Source of the DNA: Symsagittifera roscoffensis
Lineage: Eukaryota; Xenacoelomorpha; Acoela; Convolutidae
Direction of reading: 5' to 3'
DNA: 64,000 bases
NCBI RefSeq assembly: GCF_963678635.1
Contig: NC_087062.1
Location: 25,378,177 to 25,442,176, forward strand
Positions 50,281-61,396 of the stretch are shown here, piece by piece (position 1 is the first letter of the stretch; each line of letters opens with the position of its first letter). The notes under the pieces were generated by a model that was not told where the DNA came from, did not search any database, and saw nothing but the letters and a program-made list of their open reading frames with translations. The translations under genes were made by a program, and so were the position numbers.

Positions 50281-50498
50281 TTAATGGAGGTTAATGTTGT
50301 AATGTACCGCCCTGTATACAGCCATGCTGTCAGAGGATTGGTCCGGCTCCCCTGGAGCCCAAACATTGCTGCAGCCTTTTTTCAGAAATTGTCCCCGATG
50401 ATTCTGGTCCCAATATTCGAGAGAAGACCCATTCTGCTTGAACCCAGTCCAAAATAAGCCCGTCTTTGGGAATTTTTCTTCGTAGATCCAGTGTAAGC
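50281..50498 (-). CDS. C-type-lectin-like domain exon, partial (copy 1)
   Basis: The minus-strand reading frame has the signature of the middle of a C-type lectin fold: a WTGF stretch corresponding to the family's WIGL, a WDQ segment where WxDG is usual, and WAPGEPD corresponding to the WxxGEPN loop that supplies calcium and sugar ligands in mannose-type lectins. The N of EPN is D here. Upstream the frame enters AT-rich DNA after TTTTGTTTAG, a good splice acceptor, so the exon probably begins at 50,498 inside a codon. The frame runs on to a stop at 50,281. A donor before that is likely (GT at several places after SMAVYR), and the C-terminal cysteines of the fold are not seen. No signal peptide or N-terminal half is visible nearby. 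It is either one exon of a secreted or membrane lectin or a stranded duplicate; the domain call is by eye. Confidence 0.6.
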
Positions 50499-50904
50499 CT
50501 AAACAAAAATTAATTGGAAAAGCGACATAGCTTAAATAAACATCAACTTGCAGCAATTCGTTTAAAAAAAATGCTTGATTATTTGTGGACAAAAAAATTG
50601 AGCAAATAAAAGATGAGTTTTCCAAATTGATGTAATCATATTTACAAATTTATAATAATCCATAAAATATTTTCTGGGCTGATGGAGGAAATTTTGGCCT
50701 CATCTGATGATATCGAAGCGCTCATTGTTTAGTTTTGAATTAAAAACGGAAGTTTTTCTCCGACGGAGTTGTAGTAGGACATAATGGAATTGCTGAAAGG
50801 ACATTAAGAGAGTTCGAGTTTGCGGAACAGTCAAATGATAAACTTGAAAAACCTTGAAGCGCAACTTCGACAATAGTTTTAATGCATCGGGCAAAAACAA
50901 AGAA

Positions 50905-51693
50905 CCCGGTTTGACCTCCATAGACCGAAAATGCTTATCATACAATCCCATAATTTAAGTCTACTAGCCCTAAAAAAATTCATGCATATTGCTAAACTGG
51001 TGACATCGAATTTTCAAAGGACTTCTTTCTTGTTTTGGCATAAAGTTCGGTGTATCATACAAGAAAAAAATAGAAAAACTTCTTTTTGTCAAAAAAATGC
51101 TATTCATACGATTTCCATTTATGGAAATTGTATGAAAAGCATTTTTTTGACGGCGACAACAAAAATTGTCCCAAGTAACTTTGAAATTGCCCCAATTTGT
51201 TTTGTGTTTTTTTTTCAACAGCAAATTGATTTTTTTACCCAAACAAACGTGTAAAATTAACGTTAAAAGTTTAATTTTTTTGTGTGCATAACATAGTCCT
51301 GGATGCACTAAATTTGGACTTTTTACCTTTTGGCAAAACAATTTCTTGCAAAAACGCTAAAAACCTGTATGGCTTGATCAATTTCTGATCAGTTTATGTA
51401 TGCCTTGATCAATTTCTGATAATTTGAAAATTCATTTTTAAAAAAAATCATCCTTGCAAATTTGAGTAAACTAAGGTCGTTGTCACTTGCGTTCGGTTAT
51501 GAACACAACCCAAAACATTTAAGAAATTTTTTTGGTTTGTGGAAAAAAACTTGTCATACAATTTTCATATATGGAAAAATCATTATCATAGAGGTTTCAT
51601 ACAACGTTCTGTTCCTATGGAATTGAATGGAACTGCATGGTAAAAGCTTTTTCATGTATAGAAATGGTATGATAAGAAGCTTCGGTCAACCCG
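50905..51693. mobile_element. Candidate TIR element T1, second copy
   Basis: Copy carried by segment copy 2. It contains the best-preserved 64-bp palindrome (51,088-51,151). Its presence is explained by the segmental duplication, not by separate insertion. Confidence 0.4.
51088..51151. repeat. 64-bp near-perfect palindrome
   Basis: The sequence from GTCAAAAAAATGCT (51,088) to AGCATTTTTTTGAC (51,151) is its own reverse complement except at two internal pairs (51,102/51,137 and 51,110/51,129) and the central T-T. So 29 of 32 pairs match with no loop. The same palindrome is at 56,692-56,755, and a more degraded version is at 45,487-45,550. Confidence 0.95.
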
Positions 51694-51865
51694 CGAATGA
51701 GACAAAAAAATCCCCCGATCAAACAAGCAAGAACACAGGATTTAACAAAATAAATTGAGCAAAAAGTGAATGGAAACTGAGCCCTGCTTTTGATGTGATT
51801 TAGTCAACAAAAAGTAAAATTGCATTTGGGGCCAAACTGTGCGTTTTGTGAATGCTCCATTTGTT

Positions 51866-54004
51866 CCCGGGTAGCCCACCGTAAAAGATAATGCGCAACC
51901 ATACACATCCATGCATGATTTGCATGGAAAATGACTAATTATACGTAGCACATACGTTGGTTTCGAAAACCCTCAAAATAGCTTTTTAATGGAATAGAAT
52001 AGTAATAAAACGGTTTCTCATTGATATGCAAGCTGTTGGTAAAATATCAAAATTTTTCACCACGCAAATCATACGTCGCAACATATATGGTGCTACGTAT
52101 GTAAGATATTTTTTACCATATTTTTTTTCTCCAGAAAACCGTAAAACAGAGGTTAAATGACAACAAAAATACACTTTTATTAGATTTTAAGTTTTTCTAC
52201 CATGCAAACCATACGTCGCACCATAAATCGCACTATTTATGGAAACGATGTTTCCTTACAAAAACAACTTTAATAGAGCAGGCAACAGCACAACCAAAAT
52301 TGACTAAAATTTTGTAAATTTTGAGGTTTATTTGCTTTTTCAAATTTTGAGGGGGTAAACTGAGAACATACTTTTGGAAACAAAATGCGTGAAGATTGGT
52401 GAAAAATGTTTTATTTTCAATTTTCTTAAAATTTTTCTCATTCCGGAGCAAAGCTTTATTTGGTACGTCTTCAAACGAATTACAATAAAACTCTGTCTTA
52501 AACAAATCGTGTCCAACTACCATAAGATATTTTAAAATTTGGATTTTTTTTTCAATTAAAAAATTTAAAACAATATTTCCATAGAAGAAAAAATTTAAAA
52601 GAAACATTGAAAAATTAAACAAAATTAATGTTTTCTGTTGCCCTTTAGGTTTTTTTCTTTCAAAGTTTTAGGGAGTGAGCTGAGGCTCAATAGTTTATTT
52701 GAAACAATCACCTTTTGAGGTGAATTTTGGTTCAAAAAATATTGATCTTTTGAGGTTTTTTTAAATTTTCATCAACTTAAAAGCAAACCTTGTCTTTTTA
52801 TCAGATACCTTTGAGAGGGCAAACTCAAATCTCACAACAAAATTCTCTTTGGGTTTGGAAATCAACTTTGTTAATGCTTTTTTCTATAAAAAAATCAAAG
52901 CAAGTTTTTAAAGAAAAAAAAAGAATTTAAAACAAGCAAACGAGTCAATCTTAAATTTTTTTAGCTAAGTAGAGAACTTCAAATAATGAGTTAATTATCA
53001 TGCAACATATCATGTTTTGCTTGCCTTCAGAAGGGTTAGAGTAGTTGTAATAAATAGATAGTGCGGGTTGTCTTCACTAAAAAAAAGAACTGGCAACAGC
53101 CTGCAAATTGAACAAATAAATTTCAAGCGAGGTTTCATCAAGTCATAGTTGTTTCTAAAACCTCTATTGGAAGAATTAAGTTTTTCCAAGTAATTTTTTT
53201 TACTGTAAATTTGATTCCTTGGTGGATTGGAGCATGCAAACAATTCTTTATTCAAACTTCTTACTAGTTGTTATTCAAACATTGATAGTAAGAAACTGCA
53301 AAAACACAAAAACCAAATCAAAAGTAGTTCTGCTATGGAACCAGGTCTAAACTACATTTTATTATTGGTTATAAATTAGATATTACGTATTGATAATCTT
53401 TCATATATCTGAAATGCTTGTTTTGTTTTAGACAGTTTTATGAAATTTATTCAATCATCACCAGGTATGTTTTCCGGTGTCATCAGGTAAAACTTTTTAC
53501 ATCAGGTAATAATGTGCTTTGATTGGGAACCAAATGTTTGCTCTGAACGGCGGAAAAAAGAATTTTACTACCAAAGTCTTTGAGGTCGTTCAGAGCATTT
53601 TTTGGATGCCCACGAGAATTTTGAATTCATTTGATTATTTAGTTTCTATGTCGCGCTAAATACGGTTCTTTGTTAATCATATGTAGCGCCATATATGTTT
53701 CCATGGTATCCATACGTCGTGCCATGCATGTTACCATAGTAACCATACGTCGCGCCACGTGTGATATCATAGTACGCATACATTGCAAGCTTCCATGGTG
53801 ACATATGAATTATCAACAGCCCTAGTAAAAGTATCAATATTGTCTAATTTGAAGTCCCCCATACTTTAAAAAATGTGGAATCATACGTCGCGCCATGCAT
53901 GGAAAATGTGTTATTTTAACATAAAAATACGCCGGCAATTTTTCATGGCATCCATGAAACCATGCATGGTGCGACGCATGGTTGCACATTTCGGTCAACC
54001 CGGG
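51866..54004. mobile_element. Candidate TIR element T2, second copy
   Basis: Copy in segment copy 2, 2,139 bp, with the same ends (left CCCGGGTAGCCC, with one substitution) and the same subterminal repeats. It is absent from copy 3, whose deletion begins within a base or two of this element's left border. Confidence 0.5.
53678..53808. repeat. 33-bp phased tandem repeat, second copy
   Basis: Same array in segment copy 2, with a few substitutions. Confidence 0.83.
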
Positions 54005-55884
54005 TTCTCTTTTTATTCTTTCATATTCTTTGATCGTTCCGACAAAATTTTAGCTTGTTTAAAGGTTTGTATCTGGAATCCTGGAACATAGATACATAAA
54101 AACTCTGCGTTTATCCAGTGCAGAGTTTGACCTCGTCTTCTGCAAGCCGAACAAAAACGGGCGTTTTATTTTTTTCTAAATTCCATAAACTCTTATAAAA
54201 TTTTTCTGCGTTTTCAAGCTTTTAGTTTACAAACCGTCTCATCTTGGTTTTTGTGTGAGTAACTTAGAAGTTTCTTGGCCTTCTGTGATTACACAGTGCA
54301 TTATGGTTTTCTGGTTTGCATTAAGAAGATGACTCGTACAATGCAACCTTGTGGTTAGAAAAAAAAATGCAGCGTAGAGAAATTAACCAGTTTTAAGAAA
54401 AGCTAGTTTTGTTTCTAGCTGTAACACTTCAAAGAGGCACGCTAAATCCATTTAATTTTTAAAAATAAACTAAATGACACCATCAAATGTCATTTTTTGT
54501 TAATTAAATGCGTTTTCAAAGCAAAAATTGTCGAAAAGACAAAAAAAAGCTTTTTCGAAAAACCATATTGGTAAAGCTGGACTATGAGAACGCAAGTAAT
54601 TTTTGCGTACGAGAGCGCAAGCTGTTCTCTAAATCAAAACGAGAAAACACAACATAATTAGCGGGTGATTTAACATTGAAAACGTAGGAGAAGAAAAGCA
54701 AAACACCGACAAAACATTTTGACAAAATTCTGTTTTCTAAGTAGGATGACAAATACTGCGCTAGGTAGGATGTACACCCAGGTTGGTTTTTTAAATTTGA
54801 CTTCACATATCATTTCCACAATTACAATTTGAAAATTAAATAAAATATTTTTCTACTTGATATCAAACTTCCATCACACAAGAATGTTCCCATGGAAATG
54901 ATTAAATTCACTGCCTTATGCGTGCCATAAAAACACAATATTTTGCTCGTTAAATTTTTCAAATTGCATAAAATAGCAATTTTCAAAGCCCCATATCTTA
55001 ATAAAAATGATCACTGGGAAAACTTTTACTTTGATAACAGGACCGTGTGTCTTTCAGATAATACTAAAACGTTTTTCCAAAACGCTTGGTGAAAAAAATG
55101 AAACATGACTGTGTAGAAAAAACTATCTGAAACTTTAACATTCCGTATCAATAAATCAATTACGAGATAACACAACAGACGACTATCATTTGAACAATGA
55201 CGTAAAATTACAGAGAAAATCGACCACAATGAGAACATTTTTTCAACAAAAGAACAATTATAACAACAATCGTTTTCGAAATCAGATTCAAGCTATTGAT
55301 GAAATAATCTCTATACCTGCAAATCATTTCATATCAAGGTTTGCACTCGTGTACATCAATTTTTCAAATTTCTGGGAAGACCTAAATATTTGTTAATGGA
55401 ATAACGAAATTATCGACAGAGAATATTTTTTTTGAAACTGCTGAATCAAGAAAAAAACAGGAAGAAACTATCGAAAAACCAAAAAAGACCTAAGGGACGC
55501 TTCAGAGACAAAAAAATAACGAGGGTAGACAAATAGGTACTTTTTTAACAGAATCGCGGAAAAAAGCATTGAAAATCCCGAGTTTTTTCCAACGAAGCAT
55601 GAAAACTAGACACTAACAGATTTGTAAAGCGTGGCGGGTAAGCAATAATAATACTCCTACTTGAGCTCTGATAAAAAAATGGAAAAAAACACATCAGTCA
55701 AAAACTAAGAAGATAAATCATAAAGATCAGAAGCCAAAAAAAGGAAAAAAAATGGTTTTAAAAAGGCAGGATTTCATGCTATGGTTTTACGTTTGCTTTG
55801 ATGTTTGATGCCCTAGTGTGGCTGCGTGGGGGCGTGGGGAATACGATGGTCGATGGATTTCGATACTTCTAAATCTGTCTTTTC

Positions 55885-56102
55885 TTAATGGAGGTTAATG
55901 TTGTAATGTACCGCCCTGTATACAGCCATGCTGTCAGAGGATTGGTCCGGCTCCCCTGGAGCCCAAACATTGCTGCAGCCTTTTTTCAGAAATTGTCCCC
56001 GATGATTCTGGTCCCAATATTCGAGAGAAGACCCATTCTGCTTGAACCCAGTCCAAAATAAGCCCGTCTTTGGGAATTTTTCTTCGTAGATCCAGTGTAA
56101 GC
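55885..56102 (-). CDS. C-type-lectin-like domain exon, partial (copy 2)
   Basis: Second copy of the exon, carried by segment copy 2 and essentially identical over the coding part, including WAPGEPD and the GTTTAG acceptor. In the sequence ahead of the acceptor a few bases differ from copy 1 (for example near 56,148 and 56,166), so the intron side is changing while the exon is unchanged. The segment's third copy has lost this exon. Exon identity could reflect recent duplication only; there are too few differences to show selection. Confidence 0.6.
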
Positions 56103-56508
56103 CTAAACAAAAATTAATTGGAAAAGCGACATAGCTTAAATAAACATAAACTTGCAGCAATTCGTTTTAAAAAAATGCTTGATTATTTGTGGACGAAAAA
56201 ATTGAGCAAATAAAAGATGAGTTTTCCAAATTGATGTAATCATATTTACAAATTTATAATAATCCATAAAATATTTTCTTGGCTGATGGAGGAAATTTTG
56301 GCCTCATCTGATGATATCGAAGCGCTCATTGTTTAGTTTTGAATTAAAAACGGAAGTTTTTCTCCGACGGAGTTGTAGTAGGACATAATGGAATTGCTGA
56401 AAGGACATTAAGAGAGTTCGAGTTTGCGGAACAGTCAAATGATAAACTTGAAAAACCTTGAAGCGCAACTTCGACAATAGTTTTAATGCATCGGGCAAAA
56501 ACAAACAA

Positions 56509-57284
56509 CCCGGTTTGACCTCCATAGACCGAAAATGCTTATCATACAATCCCATAATTTAAGTCTACTAGCCCTAAAAAAATTCATGCATATTGCTAAA
56601 CTGGTGACATCGAATTTTCAAAGGACTTTTTTCTTGTTTTGGCATAAAGTTCGGTGTATCATACAAGAAAAAAATAGAAAAACTTCTTTTTGTCAAAAAA
56701 ATGCTATTCATACGATTTCCATTTATGGAAATTGTATGAAAAGCATTTTTTTGACGGCGACAACAAAAATTGTCCCAACAACTTTGAAATTGCCCCAATT
56801 TGTTTTGTGTTTTTTTTTTTCAACAGCAAATTGATTTTTTTACCCAAACAAACGTGCAAAATTTAATTTTTTTGTGTGCATAACATAGACTGGATGCACT
56901 AAATTTGGACTTTTTACCTTTTGGCAAAACAATTTCTTGCAAAAACGCTAAAAACCTGTATGGCTTGATCAATTTCTGATCAGTTTATGTATGTCTTGAT
57001 CAATTTCTGATAATTTGAAAATTCATTTTTAAAAAAAATCATCCTTGCAAATTTGAGTAAACTAAGGTCGTTGTCACTTGCGTTCGGTTATGAACACAAC
57101 CCAAAACATTTAAGAAATTTTTTTGGTTTGTGGAAAAATACTTGTCATACAATTTTCATATATGGAAAAATCATTATCATAGAGGTTTCATACAACGTTC
57201 TGTTCCTATGGAATTGAATGGAACTGCATGGTAAAAGCTTTTTCATGTATAGAAATGGTATGATAAGAAGCTTCGGTCAACCCG
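56509..57284. mobile_element. Candidate TIR element T1, third copy
   Basis: Copy carried by segment copy 3, with the palindrome at 56,692-56,755 as in copy 2. A few bases near 56,780 and 56,860 are deleted relative to copy 2. Confidence 0.4.
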
Positions 57285-57440
57285 CGAATGAGACAAAAAA
57301 ATCCCCCGATCAAACAAGCAAGAACACAGGATTTAACAAAACAAATTGAGCAAAAAGTGAATTGAAACTGAGCCCTGCTTTTGATGTGATTTAGTCAACA
57401 AAAAGTAAAATTGCATTTGAGGCCAAACTTTGCGTTTTGT

Positions 57441-57485
57441 GAATGCTCCATTTGTGAATGCTCCATTTGTGAATGCTCCATTTGT
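57441..57485. repeat. 15-bp triplication at a deletion junction
   Basis: GAATGCTCCATTTGT occurs three times in a row (57,441, 57,456, 57,471). Copies 1 and 2 have it once, immediately before the CCCGGG end of element T2. After the third repeat the sequence continues as AAAAAAAAATGCTTG from the unit's far end. Confidence 0.95.
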
Positions 57486-57534
57486 AAAAAAAAATGCTTG
57501 ATTATTTGTGGACAAAAAAATTGAGCAAATAAAA

Positions 57535-59778
57535 ATATTTTGGTCTCTGTGATTTAAAAAAAAACAACTTCTGCAGTTCAAAAGCTTTTCTAACATTACT
57601 TGAGGTTGTAGGCGTTCTAAACCAAAATCAAAGGACTTGGTAATACGGGCAAAAAAAATCGTATTGGAACCAGATCTAAACTAGTATTTATAATTGGTTA
57701 AAATTATGATATTTTAGATCTATAAAAGATTAAATACTAGCCAATCATATTCCATAAAACTAACAACCTATTTATTTGTAAAGTATTGAAACTACTTGTA
57801 GTTTCAACACCAGAATAATTTTAATTAAATTTAGAATACAGTTGTTCTCGTTCTGGAACTAACCCGCTCAAACCCGTGTACACTAGATCTATTGAGACTA
57901 GGCGATATAAGAGTAAGATTAAGATTGGTATTAGACTAAGAAGTTGCACGAATTTATCTGGCCAAAAATAAGATAGCGTGACGAGCAGACGGTGTATCTT
58001 ATCTGAAATAACTCTATGAGTACAGTAATCCATACATAACTCATCTGGTGCGACCAAAAGTCTTGAACAGACCTTAACTAGCCTAGCATTAGACAAAAAT
58101 TAGATTAGAATTAGACAAATAAAACATTTCATAAAAATGTTACATGACAAAAACATAGTAGATATGTCTCTACGCCTCAATAGATCACATCCAATATTCC
58201 GAACAATACGAGAGCTACCCATTATTGGAAGAAGACGTCGAACAAGAATTGACATACGACTAGGAAGAAATCTACCAATTGATTTCATGATAGTACGACA
58301 AAAACGAGGTCAAACTTTTGTATTTAGAATACTACCAGCAGTAAATTTAAATTTCCATTTGCTGACATGATATTTGAAATGAAAATACTTTCAAATAAAC
58401 TTTCATGGCGCTAAACCTAATAATTGTACAATAATGACCGATAAAAACAACACTTGTCGTTTTCCTGAATTCAGCTGTAAAGTAAATGACATCTTGAAAA
58501 AACATTTATTAAATATAAAAATACAAAAATTAGTTAGTATAAATCATAAATTGTTAGCATTATAATTCATCACATCATCCCAGCTTCATCACCTAAAACA
58601 TAACAGCGAATTTCAAAAAAATTAACCATCATCAAAACTAACACCTAACCTTAACGCTCTAATTTTAAACTATCAAGGCTTATCCTTGCTTTCACTTAAA
58701 TTAATTTAATTTAAATAATAGATCATCAAAGCTTCCCTTGGATCTTTAAATTAAATTATATCTTAATATTTAAATTTCTAATTATTTAAATCTCTGATCA
58801 TCAAGGCCTATCCTTGGATCAAATAGAACAATTTTGGTCTCCCCCTCCCCTTTTACTTAGTGTCTAACGACCTCAAACGTCGATTCAATACCCAACCCTT
58901 ATCAAAAGACCTAAAATTAACAGAAATGTTTCAAAAATCTAACCATTTTCATTCAGCTGAACAGTGGAGCACTTCAGCACATCCTTCACTTGATCCCACT
59001 CCTCTTAGATGACCCAGGCTAAAACACTTAAGCTTAGTAAGTCATAAAATAGTATCAAACAAAGTACTTGCGTTCTAATTTTACCTGAACCTTGTAGATC
59101 AATTTACTATTCTCCAACCCTTGATCACGAATCATAACCCCTAAGTAAGAGTAAGTAGGCCAAATCTTAGCTTAGAATTAGCCACAAGAAAGTACAAATC
59201 ATTCTTCGGAATCGATATACACTTTCTTCCCAACCTAAATATACGACCCAAGTTAAGCTAACCACAAATAATTGTAAGAACTAACAGTTTAAGGCATTAA
59301 AATCACTAATCCAGATTGTGCATCAATCATCCTAAACCTTATGACAAGAGACAATTTAAGAAACAAACAAACAATTATAATACACAATTGTTTATTTAAC
59401 GACGAGAAAAACGATCTCGTAATCACACCACACAGACAATCAGTAGGATATATAAAAACAAAAAGACAAATACTATGAAAAAAGATAATAAACAAACAAA
59501 AACAAATTATTAGGAAAAGATTCTCAAAACAAAGAAACGCAGTCTCAGAATCACAAACAACAGCAATACACGAATTTCATATTTAAACTCAATGAACAAA
59601 AATCACCAAATAGACGATCAATTATATTTCTTAGATTCAGAAACCACATCACAATCATCAGTAAAAGGCAAACGGAAAATAAAAAATTGCTACACCAACA
59701 AAACAATACGTTTGTACAATTGGAATCAACCAATAAGACACAATGAAAACTAGACATTAACAGTAATACAACACAAAA
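57535..59778. other. AT-rich flank, no firm gene
   Basis: Single-copy in this window. An arginine-rich 77-codon plus-strand ORF (58,137-58,370) overlaps an opposite ORF and has no recognised domain. Other short ORFs are on the minus strand within 59,289-59,962. The stretch could be the 5' untranslated part of the retroelement that follows, but I find no direct repeat with the sequence after it that would define LTRs. Confidence 0.4.
58672..58820. repeat. Three degenerate hairpin repeats
   Basis: ATCAAGGCTTATCCTTG (58,672), GATCATCAAAGCTTCCCTTG (58,721) and TCAAGGCCTATCCTTGGATC (58,801) are variants of one short hairpin, spaced about 55 and 75 bases apart in A/T-only sequence. Confidence 0.6.
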
Positions 59779-60667
59779 ATGATTCAAAATGAAGATAATT
59801 TAGAAAACTCAGTACTTCCAGTTTTAATATCACAACTATTTGAACCTCGCGGACAAATAGAATTTTGTAAAAATTTAATTGCAAACTTATTTGAAAAAGG
59901 AAAAGTCCATGCACAAAAGAATTTCCAGATGTAAAAATGAAAAAAGACAACTTCTCGACCACTACCTCAAAGGTATATGTAGTCTCACATCACACTTTGG
60001 AATCTACACAAACGAAATCATATCACCAAATGCATCTCATAACAGATATCTCATTCAAACTGACAATGTAGATATTGAATTTTCAAAAGTTTTTACACAA
60101 TACATCAAAAACTTACAACACCAAAACTCACAAAGAGCAAACTCGATGTTTACAAACGACGTACTCTCACTTATCTATAGCTATTGATCTATATTAGAGT
60201 TGGATGAACCCCAAAGCGATTCACCGACTCAAACACCTCGACATACAATTGTACGAAAGGAAATACACATATTTTCAAAAGTTTTAAATGCAATGCGAGA
60301 AAACCTAACAAATGATCAAATAACACAAAATGTTAAACACGATTTACAAAAAATCTTAGCATGGTTCATAATCGATTATTTTAGTCACAATATTGATCTT
60401 ATTGAACAAGCAAGAAAAAAATTTCGACAACAAATTACAGATGATGAAACTGTACTAGCAGAGCAATCAGACTATGTATGGGACCCTGAATGGTCTTATG
60501 AATTATTTATCAATATACCAACAGATATATCAAGTCAGGCCATTAGCACTTTTTTTAATAAAGATTAAGTTAGAGTATATCCACTTACAGTTGACGCAAA
60601 ACCTTTAAACTACAACTCATTCTTACTTGAAAGAACAGGAAATAATAGTTTAAAATCACATTCATAA
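59779..60667 (+). pseudogene. Retrotransposon Gag-like remnant, N-terminal part
   Basis: A 51-codon frame starts at ATG 59,779 and stops at 59,932. A second frame, shifted by one, is already open from 59,879 and continues to 60,667 with only two in-frame stops (60,185 and 60,566). Overlapping frames that hand over within 50 bases, with sparse stops over nearly 900 bases of AT-rich DNA, indicate one former protein broken by a frameshift and point mutations. The peptide is hydrophilic and glutamine/asparagine-rich, with a tryptophan-containing segment around YVWDPEWSYELF. On its own it is not diagnostic; it is assigned to Gag from the zinc knuckle further down on the same strand. Confidence 0.55.
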
Positions 60668-60779
60668 ATAATGATAATCTAAACGGAACAATGAATCTTA
60701 CACAACAAGATATACAAACTCATCATTTTTTGTAAACGAAGAAATTGTTGAAACAATAACAACAACAGAAGCACAATGA

Positions 60780-61064
60780 AGCATCTCACCAATTCAACCA
60801 AATTTTACAAATCCGAAACTAAAAAATCCAACCTTACAACATACAATCATACAATCAACAGTAAAACCCTCTGTTGCACAAAAACTTTCACAGATGGATT
60901 GCAAAACATTTCGACCCGCAACAAAGACATCATACAAACAACACAGAAATAATTTTGCAGAACACAATTACAATTATGTCAATAGACCAAAAACGACAAA
61001 GACTAAAACAAATACTCGAATATTTGCACAAATTCAAAATGTACCACAACCAATTTTAAACTAA
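60780..61064 (+). pseudogene. Retrotransposon Gag-like remnant, linker part
   Basis: An open frame without a start codon, 94 codons from a stop at 60,777 to a stop at 61,062, in a third frame relative to the preceding piece. It is rich in Asn, Gln, Thr and Lys, as Gag linkers often are. Between 61,065 and 61,396 no frame stays open; the translation there is still Asn/Gln/Tyr-rich in pieces. Confidence 0.45.
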
Positions 61065-61396
61065 GTAAATTTTCGTGATCAACTACAATCCTCGCTAGAA
61101 CAAAATAGAAATTACCCATTTTTTCAACAACGAAAAATTAATGCAAGCAAATACCATACTTAAAATTGACCCCATCAATACGCACAAAATTATTTTCGAT
61201 CAGACGATGATGAATACTATAATCAGAATCACCAACGATTTTCTTCTTCCCCACGACCTCGTTCTTACTGATTGATCAGCCAGATTTTTTTGAACCATAC
61301 ACATGAAATGAACAAATAGGACAAACTAAAACTAACCCAACACCTTACAATCATAATTTTCAACAACAAAATCCAGTTAACACACATTCATATTAA

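Larger units (their letters stand above)
45018..50605. repeat. 5.6-kb tandem segment, copy 1
   Basis: The segment starts at ATAAAAGATGAG (45,018) and recurs from 50,606, a period of 5,588. It carries, in order, a candidate TIR element with a 64-bp palindrome, a second candidate TIR element of 2.1 kb, about 1.9 kb without recognisable features, and a minus-strand C-type-lectin-like exon at the right end. Copy 1 differs from copy 2 by scattered substitutions and small indels, for example a shortened segment near 45,445. Confidence 0.95.
50606..56209. repeat. 5.6-kb tandem segment, copy 2
   Basis: Complete copy, 5,604 bp. The junction with copy 1 reads GAGCAA-ATAAAA-GATGAG: the right end of one unit joins the left end of the next through the shared ATAAAA. 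Content is as in copy 1. Confidence 0.95.
56210..57534. repeat. 5.6-kb tandem segment, copy 3 (internally deleted)
   Basis: Follows copy 2 for about 1.25 kb, then jumps at 57,485 from the left border of the 2.1-kb TIR element to the last 50 bases of the unit. It ends at GAGCAA-ATAAAA at the usual unit end. About 4.3 kb is missing, including the 2.1-kb element and the lectin-like exon. Confidence 0.93.

Noticed and set aside
58040-58060. TGGTGCGACC as a retrotransposon primer-binding site with an LTR to its left
   Set aside because: No direct repeat matching a left LTR was found after the Gag region, and the match to a tRNA 3' end was not established.
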